From contig JAJSPD010000058.1 of NCBI GenBank assembly GCA_021307315.1, forward strand, positions 124,001 through 188,000: 64,000 bases of DNA. The letters are read 5' to 3'. The notes beneath the pieces are model-generated. The model made no database searches. It saw only the letters and a program-made list of their open reading frames with translations, and was not told the origin of the DNA. A program made the position numbers and the translations under genes. This DNA is from Bisporella sp. PMI_857. Taxonomy: Eukaryota; Ascomycota; Leotiomycetes; Helotiales; Helotiaceae. Shown here piece after piece: positions 10,447 to 21,363 of this stretch (positions within the stretch are counted from its first letter, which is position 1; each line of letters starts with the position of its first letter).

Positions 10447-12485
10447 GCCGTTAATAGAAACTAAATAGCCATGGGACAAAGGATTGATATCAGCAGATTG
10501 GAGTAAGAGATTAAGATGAAGACATCTCTACGACAAGGCTGTTAGGGTTGAAATTGGCTAATCCAATTTGGGATGCTCAGCCCCAAGCCTTATTGCGCCA
10601 CCAACATCTGGAAAAGAAGAAGCGACAATAAGAGGAAATACTGAAAGCTCCTTCAAATTGCAAAGTATCTAAACAGTACTTTGTTTACTAGGTAAAGCAC
10701 ATACAATCTCATATTGCTAACTTTACGCTGCCTCTAAACTACACTCCAAGCCTCCATATAACGTCCTTAACACGATAACCGTACGACTCGAAGGAGGTAA
10801 GGTTAACAAATGTGGAAGTATCTCCTAGACTTTCCCTGACCTCATTGTTCATGTCTTTATTTTCTCTAAGGCTTTGTATCTCTACATATTTGGCTTCCAG
10901 CTCGCTCCTGAGCCGTTCGGCCGCTACCCGTAGGAGTTTGACTCCCTGTCTGTTCTCCCACTCAATCCCGCTGGCTTCTTCACTTAACCTATGTCTCCTC
11001 ATCCTCCTCTTCAGCCGACCGCCAATTATTTACCACAACTGCTCGAACTGTATGGTCCCAGAGTATGGGATGCCGTCGCGATTCGGAAGAGTTGCAGGGG
11101 TGCCAAGGCCGACCAGTATCAAGCAGGACGACAGGATGGTGGGGGATTGGATAAGTTGGAACTAATGTTCAATTTTCTAATTTCCAGGAATATCGTGAAA
11201 CCTGCTAATGCCTACGGAAATTGAGCCTGGTGCTCTATTGTAAAAAAGACTATCTAGAGCATGAAAGCGCTTGAGACTGTCCGGTTCAATTCCGTGTATG
11301 TTTCCAGAGCTCTACCTGTCACCCAATCAAGTAACCTGAATCAACTTGGTTCTTGTAAAGGCTGATCGTGTAGCTCACTTTCGGAGCCTCCACATATTCA
11401 CTGCCCTAATGGAGGTCTCAAAGCTGAGGGCTTGCCAGTGTTAACACTCTTAGCCAGCGTGTCCTCATACATAACCACCTCGGCCATCAATTCTCTTCCT
11501 TTGGCATCAGTCATCCACAAACCTCAACTTTGCAACCTTGGAAGCTCTTAACCAAATAACGATCACAAGGGCACGGAAAGGCTGATAGCAGCGTATGACC
11601 CAATCCTTGATGATAATGGACGGCCAGCGTAGAAGTACGGGATCGAGGATGGTGGATAGTCCGTGAAGAGCAAGACGGAAGGTACCCGCGGTGCAGAACT
11701 TCTGCGTGCGCTAAAGGTCAGGGGCGCTACTGGTAATATATTTGCGGCGGACGGTGGTCAGGTCTAGCAAAGAGTGAGGACGCCACATGATGCTGAGCAG
11801 GTGAGGCATATTTATATCGGCAGTATATACCGGCCATAATGCTGAGGGAGCATAATCTAGGGTTGTGTTCTGATTAAGGCATTCACAACTGCCGATAAGG
11901 CACAGTGCCGAGTTAATCTCCTTCGTTTACCCGAAGCGCTGTTCCAGGCTAATATTTTCCTTGAACAACTTCCGGCACTCACATTTTTGTCGATACGTTT
12001 TTACCAATTTTACGGCACCATTTAAGAATATACTTGTAATAGTATCTAATAACGGGAACACGAAGTCTTTAGAGCACTAATGGTTACCACTTGAACCAAG
12101 TAAAGCAACAGTTAGTAGAAGTGCCCGACTGGTGCTAAAGTAGATACTAAATTCACTCAACACCAGTATTATAGACAAGATTGGTGCGTAAGGCTCGTGG
12201 GTTACGGCTATATTCTAATTATCTTATTGGCCATGTTAAGAGTGAATCCTACTTACTCAATTGGCGGACGTCGGTGCCGCGGTGGTGCTCATAAACAGAT
12301 CTGTACAATTAATTAGTTAATCAAAAATATATTTTAGTAATATAGTGGTCTGTTAAAGTGGGATAAAAGCTGGTCGAGATAGGGAACAAAGTCAAAATGG
12401 GCGGACCTGCCCTTACAAAAGCGATCAGTTGAGTAGTCGACTCTATGCTCACCTTACTTAACCCTGACTTTAACCCCTACTAACT
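10447..12485. other. intergenic, no convincing gene
   Basis: About 2 kb. A minus-strand frame at 10739-11002 encodes an 87-residue charged, possibly coiled peptide. It has no recognisable domain, no partner exon and no clear promoter. The rest is AT-rich without repeats that I can align. Confidence 0.4.
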
Positions 12486-13775
12486 ATGATTTGGTTCGCA
12501 CTCGCCGTTGTTGCGCTTCTTCTGCAGGATGCATCTGCTCAAACAGGATCTGCTAGAGGGGCGGATTTTCTTCGGTTTGGCTGCTCGCAGCTCGTTATCG
12601 AGCGTACAGATCCTCTTGTCAACCCTGGAGTGATACCATCGCCACATATGCACCAGATCGTTGGAGGAAATTCTTTCAATGCTACAGTATAGTGGCTACT
12701 TGTTGTTCACTGAGCCGGTCGCTAACTCCAATACTCCAGATGGACCATTCGGAGCTAGATCCGCCTACGGCATCTAAATGCACGTCCTGCAAAATGTCCG
12801 AGGATTTCAGCAACTACTGGACTGGCTCTATCTACTTCCGATCTCCTGAGAACGGCACATTCAAGCGAATTCCACAAATGGCAAATGGCCGATTGAACGG
12901 CACCCTACTGGAGCAGGAAGGAGGAATTACTGTATATTATATGCGACCTTTCAGCGGTACTAACAAGAAAGTGACTGTGATGCCCTCTGTAAGTCAAATA
13001 GAAGATACGCTACCAACCTTTTCTGACAAAACTCTTGAGGGCTTTCGAATGCTCACAGGAGACCCAACGCTTCGTAATAAGCAGAGCGGAAGTCTCGCCA
13101 TTTGTCATCGTTGCCTTGCTGAAAGTGAACGTGTAATGGGTGGCAGTGGCGCCCCCTGCAGCGCTAAGGATACAGCTGAGTTCCCTAAAACCCCATGTCT
13201 GGGTGGCATCCGAGCCACTGTCATCTTTCCCTCATGCTGGGATGGGAAGAATTTAGACAGCCCAGACCACAGGAGCCATGTGGCTTATGCTCCGGGTTCA
13301 GCACTTGCAGGCGACAAATGCCCAAGCACGCACCCCGTTCGAATCCCTCAAGTCATGTATGAAGTTATGTACGATACATCGAAATTCGCTGATCCTGCAT
13401 ACTACAAAAACGGCAAGCAGCCTCTCGTATATAGTTTTGGTGATCCGTCGGTCCCCCCTGCCTATACTTTAGATGTCTTGCTACTAACTTTTAACACAGT
13501 ACAGGATACGGTGCGCACGGTGACTACCTTTTTGGCTGGGAAAAAGGTGCCCTTGACCGCGCCATGGATGCTTTGGGAAGCAATTGCTTTAGCGAGACCT
13601 GCCCTGTCCTGAAGTTGCAATCCGGCGAGAATCTAATTAAATGCACCAAGCCACAACAAGCTATAGAGGATACTGGCACAAATACTTGTATGTATGCATT
13701 CGTTATTGCTATACGCTACAGCTGACATGTGGTTTAGGGCTCAAGGAGCTTCCTGGTGGCATGACAGTCCAATAA
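12486..13775 (+). CDS. secreted DUF1996 family protein
   Basis: Four exons: 12486-12686, 12740-13446, 13500-13687 and 13738-13775. The introns are 53, 53 and 50 bp, all GT-AG, and the coding length (1134 nt) stays in frame for 377 residues. An N-terminal signal peptide of about 18 residues (MIWFALAVVALLLQDASA) is followed by the DUF1996 domain: RFGCSQLVIERTDPLVNPG, the HMHQIVGGNSFNAT motif, CTSCKMSEDFSNYW, and a C-terminal YGAHGDYLFGW block recovered only after splicing out the second intron. Conserved cysteines are present. DUF1996 proteins are extracellular, widespread in Pezizomycotina and often upregulated on plant polymers; biochemical function is not established. No WSC domain follows, so this is a single-domain version of usual length. 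Confidence 0.9.
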
Positions 13776-14464
13776 GCTAAGATGGTAAATAAAGTGGGAG
13801 AAGTGGTGTTGCCGCAGGTCTTATATTCCCAATCTCTAGTTTCTAGCTTATATATAATTTTGTTTATTCGATTCCGATTGCTATTAAATTATTGCAGTAC
13901 ATTTACGGTTTATCAGTCCTAGGCCCATAGATAGAAGATCTATTCCGTAGGTGGGAGTCCGGGACGAAGTAGGGAGTTATGTATACTGGCAAGATCTCAA
14001 TAACTAACACAGAAGAATACTATTTGAGTTGAGCACGAAGCTCCTATCCTACGAAATGCTACAGTGGGTGGCCATAAGTCCGAGCCATCAACTTAATTAG
14101 TCAGCACTAATACCCTTTTTTTTCGTTCAACTATTAATTGCAATTATTTAACTAAATTTGAATTACATTAAACGCGGCTGTTTTATAATAAAATTTAGCT
14201 TTTAATATACAATGTCGGAATACCTACCACGTAGCAAAAGGCGTAGTAGCTGTGACTACGCTCTTGCTGGTGTGGTTCTGGTATTCGTTGATTCATTATT
14301 CTAAGCTACGGCCTATTGTCAGGTAAATATATAGGTGATAGAATACCCACAATTCCCGCGATTCGGTAGATCGCGTGAAGCTATGTACATGCATTCCAAC
14401 AGACAATTTTGGCTATTTAGTATTTAGTACACTAGTTATTTGTGTCACGACACGCGCTGTGCAT
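13776..14464. other. AT-rich intergenic with repeat fragments
   Basis: Very AT-rich, no gene. It contains the second copy of the hairpin repeat (14348-14397) and borders a 33-bp sequence (14443-14475) that recurs inverted at 25019-25051. Confidence 0.45.
14348..14397 (-). repeat. dispersed 3'-flank repeat with hairpin, copy 2
   Basis: Similar over about 50 bp to 8603-8654, including CACAATTCCC at one end and TACATGCATTCC at the other. The palindromic centre differs in sequence but is still self-complementary (GCGAT...ATCGC). It lies immediately downstream of the NACHT relic on the minus strand, as copy 1 does for HeLo-Ras. Confidence 0.55.
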
Positions 14465-14475
14465 CTACAGATACA
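14443..14475. repeat. 33-bp LTR-end-like repeat, inverted copy at 25019-25051
   Basis: Matches the reverse complement of 25019-25051 at 32 of 33 bases. At the other site the sequence is followed by a TGGTATCA primer-binding-like sequence, so this is probably the remaining edge of a solo LTR. Confidence 0.5.
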
Positions 14476-15040
14476 GCGGGAAACAGTAGTGTAATATGTA
14501 AGAATCTAAAGCTAAAGAAGGAGGAGGAGCTTGGAGGGGAGCGGGTTCTATATACGTGCGAAGCTCTAATCGTGCCACGATAGCGGGTATGTTGCGGCTC
14601 GACACAATCCGTTTAACGCAAGGAAATTTGGAGGCATTCTGAACAACTAGATTCAGCAACTGAGGAAGGTCGCTTTCGCATTCGTCGAGAGCATCGACGA
14701 TCAAGCGGGAGTTGCTCTTCGTTCTTAGGTCTTGTACAATGTTTTCGAAGACTATTAACAAGGCTGCTCAGGCATTTGGGCCATCGAAGGGATTTTTTGC
14801 CCCTTTGATCATACCTCTTTTGCATATGCAAGATAAGCGACGGCTGTTGGTCAATGGGCAGGTAAATGAGGCTGCGGACTACAGTTGTGGCATTATTGAG
14901 GCGAGTCGGTGGCTTGGCGGAGGTAGTAAATTGCAGTGTAGCTGTAGCTTTTCTCTGCTCATTTCATCGACTATGCCGCAGAGCAGCATTACATTATCTT
15001 TACCGGGGTCGCCCTTAATCCAGAGCAGTCAATTGTAATG
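14465..15040 (-). pseudogene. NACHT-domain NLR (STAND) relic
   Basis: Reading on the minus strand, the Walker A segment is WIKGDPGKDNVMLLCGIVDEM at about 15020-14958, where GKT of the usual GDPGKGKTML has become DNV. A Walker B segment, RLIVDALDECESDLPQLL, follows with the RIVSSRNIPAIVARL sensor-like region (14730-14560). Stops and frame changes separate the two, including an in-frame TAG near 14875. No C-terminal repeats remain. An open frame farther upstream (15101-15499) may be decayed N-terminal sequence but matches nothing clearly. Intact family members are signalling NTPases of fungal innate immunity and heterokaryon incompatibility. Confidence 0.75.
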
Positions 15041-15475
15041 CTTTTTCATATCCGGCATTTGTTGAGGTCACATTAATGTTCGAGCTCATTAACATCGACG
15101 TTATCCGAAACCCCACTTTCGTGCATCGGGTAAATGACCATCCACGTGATCATTCCTTAAACAGTTGCTGTCGGGAATTGGCTTACGTAATATTGGCCAA
15201 GGAGCTAGAAATCTCTTCTCCATATATTTACGGACTAGTATTGTCGATAATAGATTATCTGTAACGCTCCTAATAAGCCTGTATTCTATCGACGTAATAC
15301 TACAAATCCCCCAATTGATTCCCTTGCTGAGAGATCCACTCTCTAACAATTGCATTACGTGTGCTTTCCTTATACACAGCCAACTCGCACGTTCTCGCCC
15401 CAACTTCATCTCAGGCGGATTCTTATCAAAGAGCTTCGACCACTCAGTAATTTCTCTACTTATACCCGCTAAATC

Positions 15476-16459
15476 ATGCAAACCGATATACCAAGCCACG
15501 GCCTAGATACGAACGATCCGTTGATTGGAGACACTTCGTCGGCGATTATTGTAAGGCGCATGCCGCAGCAGGCGGGAATCGTCAACTGTACAGATGATTG
15601 GACAGGGGTCAGTGACCCTGCAACAAGGAGGAGACTTCAAAACCGTCTCGCTCAAAGAACCTATAGTTAGTCTTCCATCTCCCTGTTCGTCCTTTATGAG
15701 TAGTCATAGCTAATTGTTGGTTGCTGTAATAAAGGGAAGAAACGACAACGAACTCTACACTTCAATATGTCTAACCAACCCGATAGCCGTGCCGAACATG
15801 AGCCGCAAAATCCACAGAGCATAGTGCTGCGACTCGCGAGATGCATGGAAGCACAACTTTCCCAAGGTCGGGGTTGTCATCTTGGTCTCCCAGGGGCACA
15901 ATCTAGACTGGATCAATTTGCTAGGCAAGCATATGAGGACTACATTTTAGCATCACCGAGACCGACTGCGTTACAAACATTAGTTCAACTCAATGTCCTA
16001 AATGCCCTTGGTCAGAACGCGGCTGCTTTGGGGATCACGATCCAATCACTCTGCCATGAAGGCTCCATTTCGCCTTTTAATCAGATGGGCCCACCTAGAC
16101 GAGAGGAACCTACTCTGCCATTAAGTCTTCGCCCTACTCCGTTACAAACGGCTGTATGTCACCACCCCTGGATTGACCTGTTTCCGCTCCCTGAGATGAG
16201 GGATCGCTTCCTTCAAATCTGTGGCACCGCAGAGGAAGACGACTTATGTATTGATCTCGTCGACGTTGAAGAAAGTGATCGTGAGAAGCCTAACCTGGTT
16301 GTTTGGGGTGATCCTTCTGATCCTCGAGCTTGGGAAGCAACTGTACCATTCCTGCGAAAGTGGGGTTGGGTTGTCCGAGAGTGTCGAGAGCTCCTTCTTT
16401 CCACTAATTACTGGCGTGAAAAGAGGGGAGAGAAGAGGTTGGTCATTGATATGTCATGA
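15476..16459 (+). CDS. bZIP transcription factor with DUF3425 domain
   Basis: Two exons, 15476-15665 and 15735-16459, with a 69-bp intron (GTTAGT...AAAG). The splice completes the bZIP basic region: RRRLQNRLAQRTYRKKRQR with Asn56 and Arg64 in the invariant N-x7-R spacing. The product is 304 residues. The region after the basic segment lacks a regular heptad of leucines, as is usual in this group. The C-terminal half carries DUF3425 (PF11905), visible in HPWIDLFPLPEMRDRFLQI and the later PNLVVWGDPSDPRAWEATVPFLRKWGW block. Proteins of this architecture are nuclear and are often found beside secondary-metabolism or stress genes; targets here are unknown. The 5' end lies in sequence that overlaps decayed NLR DNA on the other strand, so the promoter may be recent. 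Start alternatives are the ATG at 15476 or the in-frame Met29. Confidence 0.85.
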
Positions 16460-16600
16460 GCAATTCATAAATGATTTATTCTTTTTTATATACTCTATCC
16501 TTAATATTAGGTGCATGCTCGTCGTCTGCTCGATTCTTCTGCCCTGGTACCCTTCGCTCTCTATCACTATCAATCAAGTTCTGTCAGAACCAGCTATTCC
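16460..16600. other. convergent 3' ends of bZIP and alcohol dehydrogenase genes
   Basis: The 141 bp between the bZIP stop and the alcohol dehydrogenase stop contain only presumed 3' UTR; the two genes converge here. Confidence 0.5.
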
Positions 16601-17741
16601 TTAAGGAAATTCAATAACAACTTTCGTCTCAAGATGTTGATCAAAGCGGCGGAAATACTCCGGCGTTTCCTCAATACCAATCGTTGCGCTGACAATGAAA
16701 CTCGGAGAAGCTCTGCCGCTGGCGATCAACTGAACCAATTCCGTGGCATGCTGCAATGGTAGAACAATGCCGCTCCCCATGGTCAACGCCTTGCGCCAGA
16801 ATTGGGTCATGGATATTGTCGTTGTTTCCTCTCCAAGGTAGACTCCGACAACACCAATACCTCCATAATCACTAGTGATGTTCATCATGTTGCGTAGAAC
16901 AATGCCCAGCTCGACCTCGCCCTGTGCATTGACAGCTTCATACCCTACGCAATCCACACTCCGAGTAACTCCGTTAGGTTCTAAAGCCATAATCTGCTCC
17001 ACTGGATCGGATTGGTTGAAGTTGATTGGTATTGCTCCAATTGACTTAGCAAGATCAAGACGTTCCTGGACGTGATCAATAGAGTAAACTTTTGATGCGC
17101 CACGGAGCATAGCGGAATAAGCTGCCAGGAGCCCAACAGGGCCAGCACCAAATACCGCTACACTATCGCCTGGTTCAAACCCGGCGAAGTCCAGCACTGT
17201 CCATCCGGTTGCGAAGATGTCAGATACGAAAAGGTAATCCATAATGGTTGAGGCATTCGTGGTTGCATTGACTGGAACAGGAATTAAGCTGTCGTCCGCA
17301 AATGGGACACGGACGTATTCAGCTATGACAACCTCGTTAGTGGTAGTTCCAAAAGACAAGTCAAGCACAGAAACCGGACGCACCTTGACAGCCGCCAAGC
17401 TGAGGACCGCCAAACGAGTGTGGTAAATCAGGACCGAAGTGAAAGTGGCCGGCGTCTATGTTATCTGGGATTACAACGTAGTCGCCAACTTGGAGACTTT
17501 GGACAGCATCGCCAATCGAATCAATGTAACCAATGGCCTCGTGCCCAATCGGAATTGGTTGTTCAGGAGAGCCAAGGTCCTGATGATAGTAGTGCAGGTC
17601 AGAACCGCAAATTGCTGACGCGGTAACGCGAACGATGGCATCTGTAGCATTCCGAATTACAGGTACTGGCAAGTTGATAATAGAGACGTTGAAGGCGCCG
17701 GTCAGGGCTGCGGCTCGCATTGTTGCATTTCTGAGTGCCAT
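16601..17741 (-). CDS. zinc-type alcohol dehydrogenase (MDR family, formaldehyde-dehydrogenase-like)
   Basis: Two exons, 17741-17384 and 17322-16601, with a 61-bp intron (17323-17383, GTGCGT...CATAG, with an ACTAAC branch site). The product is 359 residues. The GroES-like domain carries the catalytic zinc ligands Cys45 (ICGSDLHYYH), His67 and Glu68 (GHEAIG). The Rossmann domain has GAGPVGLLAAY and an Asp in YSIDHVQERLDLA, which predicts NAD(H). Splicing restores the GGCQAEYVRVPFADDSLIPVP segment typical of glutathione-independent formaldehyde dehydrogenase-like enzymes. The four-cysteine structural zinc lobe is missing and replaced by a short DNIDAGHFHFGP loop. The substrate is unknown; alcohol/aldehyde oxidoreductase activity in the cytosol is likely. 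Confidence 0.9.
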
Positions 17742-19935
17742 GACTGCTGGTGAAGGTTGATATTGAGTAGTTGGAATGGTTCTTGTCTGGCAATTGTACA
17801 ATTCACGATACTTGTTACTTATATATGAAATAACAGAGTCCCTAGTCCACAATCACCACAGCCACCCCGTCGAGTGATTGACTGGAATTACAACACTCTC
17901 CAACCAAGATCTATTACGCGTCTTCTCCTCCAGCACTATAGACCAGACACGGATCATGATTTAGAATCTGCTATGTTGCGTATGTCCTCCGATCTGAATC
18001 ATGTTAGTCCGTTTACTGCTTATCTCCGTTTCGTGTAACTTTATGAAAGCGCTTCGTTGTATGCGACATACGAGACCAATGCAACTACCCCTGCTTCTTG
18101 CGCCACGGCCAAGGAACAGGTGATGAAGGTGCTGTTTTAATTTCCTATATGAGAACGGGGAGGTAGGGACTGATCCAGCCAATAACTGGTAGATGGCGCC
18201 GAAGGAATTGGCAACGCGGAGTGTGATGATAATAACTTTGCTCCCTAGCGTGGATTAATTGTAACGTCATTCTCAATTACAGAGATGTGCGACAAGGCAC
18301 GGGTAGATTGTCGGTTTTGCATCTAGCCGAATAATGGCCGGGATCCACGCTAATGCAGCCTGCTGATGAGCTTAAATTATGGGTCAGTACCGCTTATGGA
18401 CAAGGCATGTTTCTCGGCAATTGTTGGGGCTGTGCAAGGGCAAATACAGTATTTGCCCGTTTCCAAGCATCTTGGGCTGTCGCTCGATTGGTAGAGAATC
18501 CTTTCGCATTGAACTCTTCTTGGATAATGTTCATTAGCATCAAGCCGCTAGTGCGTCATGGAGCTACGAAACGTTGTGGTGCAGATCGCCAGCACCTACC
18601 TAAACAGCAGTCATTATGCTTAAGCTAATTTCTAAATCTCGCCTACTTAGAAGTTGTAGGACCGGTCTATATTTGAGAAGGCTTCCTGGGAATATGCCAT
18701 TAAGGGTAGCCGCTATTGAGGCTCACAAAGTCGGGAAACGGTGCCGTGCGCGACCCAATCTCGCCTCCATGATCTTTTAAAAGGAACTGCCGATTCTAAC
18801 TACCTTTCATAGGAAGTTCCCATCCCATGACCTGCAGCGGTAGAGAGACCGAGAAGTGAATATCATTTCCAGCTGACTTATCAGACGTTGCCTCATCATT
18901 CCTCATTTCGTAGTTCTTAATAAATCACGGCAAGGCGATAATAAAGGAGATGAAAATAAATAGAGGCCATCCCTCAGTCGTCCTGAGGTGATGGAGATGT
19001 AACTGGTGTGCATATAGACGTAGCAGATGAGGATCCATATGGCACTGCGTTGAATAACAAGCATGAACTACTAGATCTCATTGGTGAATATGTGATCAAC
19101 AACCTTGCGCAATTGAATTGGTGCCAATACGCAATTTCTAACGCCAATTAAAAACGGTCAAACTTGCAGCAATTGAGACAGAGATATAATCTTACCTGTC
19201 GGGTCACGAAGCTTTTAATATATTTTTTGCTGTCCAATTTAAACTTTTCTTTATAGGGAGGAATTGATTCCTCTGATCATTCGGTTTTTTTTTTGAGGGG
19301 CTCAAGAGTACATCATCGGACCATTTTCATGAATGAGGTAACTTAGAGAATAATCCTCCAATTCCGAGAGTTGATGGGAAGACCCTTTAACTTCCACGTT
19401 CCATGTTCAGATCGCAACAAAATAAAGAAGTTGTAGAACAGGGGGAGCGATGTCAAGACTGCCAATCAAAGTGTTGACGCAACGAGCTCCCGTCCCGGAG
19501 TTAAAGCTTAAAGTCCAACTACGGCAGAATGCTACAAGTGGCTTTGGGCCCACTTTAAATACCAATTCCGCGTGCCGCTTTATGCACCCACCACGACTTT
19601 AGTGACGGACTTAGCAAGCGTTAACTGTCTGCATGCATGCATACTGAATCAGTCGCGATATTTCGAAGCAAAACCTTCATTGACAAGCGTGTCCGCCACT
19701 CCGCCACTTAGAAACACAATTGGTCCGATCTCCGTCTCCGAGTCTTTTAGTTAATTCCAAAGTGAAACCTGCGCAAGACAACGACGACTATAAGATAAGA
19801 TGCCACGCACTCCATATCATTCCTGTATTATTCACCGCCACCACTACAACATCACCGATCTATCTTCTGATTATCATCCGCCAATACTCAACAGCCTTTC
19901 ACCTAATCACTTACCTACCCACACCATTACAGAAA
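17742..19935. other. intergenic, no gene seen
   Basis: 2.2 kb without a credible frame on either strand. The last 400 bp are the presumed promoter of the reductase gene. A poly-T tract lies near 19286. Confidence 0.45.
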
Positions 19936-21363
19936 ATGACCAAAGTACTTCTTACTGGCGGCAGTGGCTTCATTGCAACGCATATTCTGGAACTGCTCCT
20001 TCAGAATGGGTGAGTTTAGTCCTCAACTCTGGAAGGATCCCTTAGCTGCAAGCTTGGACGTAGCAGGAGGAGTTACAATGATCACAGAGGCTAATTCAAC
20101 TTTCCTCCGCGATAGGCATTCAGTTGTTACAACTGTACGAAGCCAGGGTAAAGCCGATCAGATCCAAAAAGTCTTCTCGAAATATGGCGAGAGTAAGCTG
20201 GGTTTTGCCATTGTCGAAGACATAACTCAGCCAGGTGCATTCCAAAAGGCTGTCATTTCAGACCCTCCATTCCAGGCTGTCATTCACACAGCAAGCCCTT
20301 TCACCTTCAATGTTAAGGATATCCAGAAGGTCGGGATGTTTATTACTCGTTAGAAACTCTATCTGACACTTGTATAGGATCTTATTGATCCCGCGGTCGT
20401 TGGCACAACCAGCATTCTTCGAGCGGTCAAGGATAACGCACCGTCAGTTGAAAGAGTTGTGATTACTTCTTCATTCGCAGCTGTGTGCAACCCTTCAAAA
20501 GGCAATTGGCCTGAAAAGACATTCACCGAGGTAGACTGGAATCCTATGACTCTTGAAGATGGATTATCAAACCCAGGATCTGGATACACTGGTATGTGGT
20601 CACTCCCTCTAAAGGCACCCAGCCACTCAAAATTCCTCAAAATTCGTTTGTGCATTACCCGCCCCATTTTAGCATGCTGCACTTCTGTTGCGGCCTGTGT
20701 GAATGCACCAATGTTTCAATTCTAACGAGCCTCCAGCAAGCAAATCATTCGCGGAAAAGGCTGCCTGGGAGTTCTTAAAAAATGAGAAACCAAAATTCAC
20801 AATCTCAACAATCTGTCCCACCTTGGTCTTTGGTCCTATTGTATGTGGCTGGCCGTGATTTTCGATATAGATCTAGTTGCTGATAGCACAGGTACCTGGA
20901 ATCCACTCCCTCTCAAGCCTGAACACTTCAAATCAGCTCATTCGAGGAATCACCATGGGTATTGCTAAGGAGAAGATTCCTAACTTGGGGTAGGCACTGC
21001 CAAAGCTTTAAGTTCATTGTCTCATGGCTAATATTTATCAATAGTGGATACTGCTTCGTCGACGTGCGCGATGTCGCTCGTGCTCATGTTGAAGCAATGC
21101 AGTTGCCCGCAGCGGCAAACCAGAGATTCCTTGCTCACGGAGGCGCATACAACAACAGAACGATTGTAGAGCTGATCCGCAAAAATTTCCCAGAGTACCA
21201 ATCTGCATTACCACCTTCGTCGGTTGAAGGAGGTGACTACCCTGCAGAAGGCGTCTTCAGCGTTGATAACACACGCAGCATACAAGTTCTTGGCATCAAG
21301 TACAAGGCTTTGGAAGAGGCTGTTGTTGACACGGTCAAATCATTCCAGGCTATGGAGTCATAG
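19936..21363 (+). CDS. Gre2-like NAD(P)-dependent aldehyde/ketone reductase (extended SDR)
   Basis: Six exons: 19936-20009, 20116-20329, 20378-20591, 20737-20840, 20892-20989 and 21045-21363. Introns are 106, 48, 145, 51 and 55 bp. The second has an unusual GTCGGG donor; the others have conventional signals. Coding length 1023 nt gives 340 residues, the usual length. The N-terminal [13 protein letters not shown] is the dinucleotide-binding motif. SSFAAV holds the catalytic Ser, and GYTASKSFAE gives the YxxxK pair, assembled across the 145-bp intron. CPTLVFGP and the later [13 protein letters not shown] are hallmarks of the methylglyoxal reductase / dihydroflavonol-4-reductase-like group (yeast Gre2). 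Likely cytosolic, reducing reactive aldehydes or ketones; the natural substrate cannot be assigned. Confidence 0.92.

Noticed and set aside
10739..11002. 87-codon charged minus-strand frame
   Set aside because: No recognised domain, no neighbouring exon, no promoter signals; unsupported as a gene.
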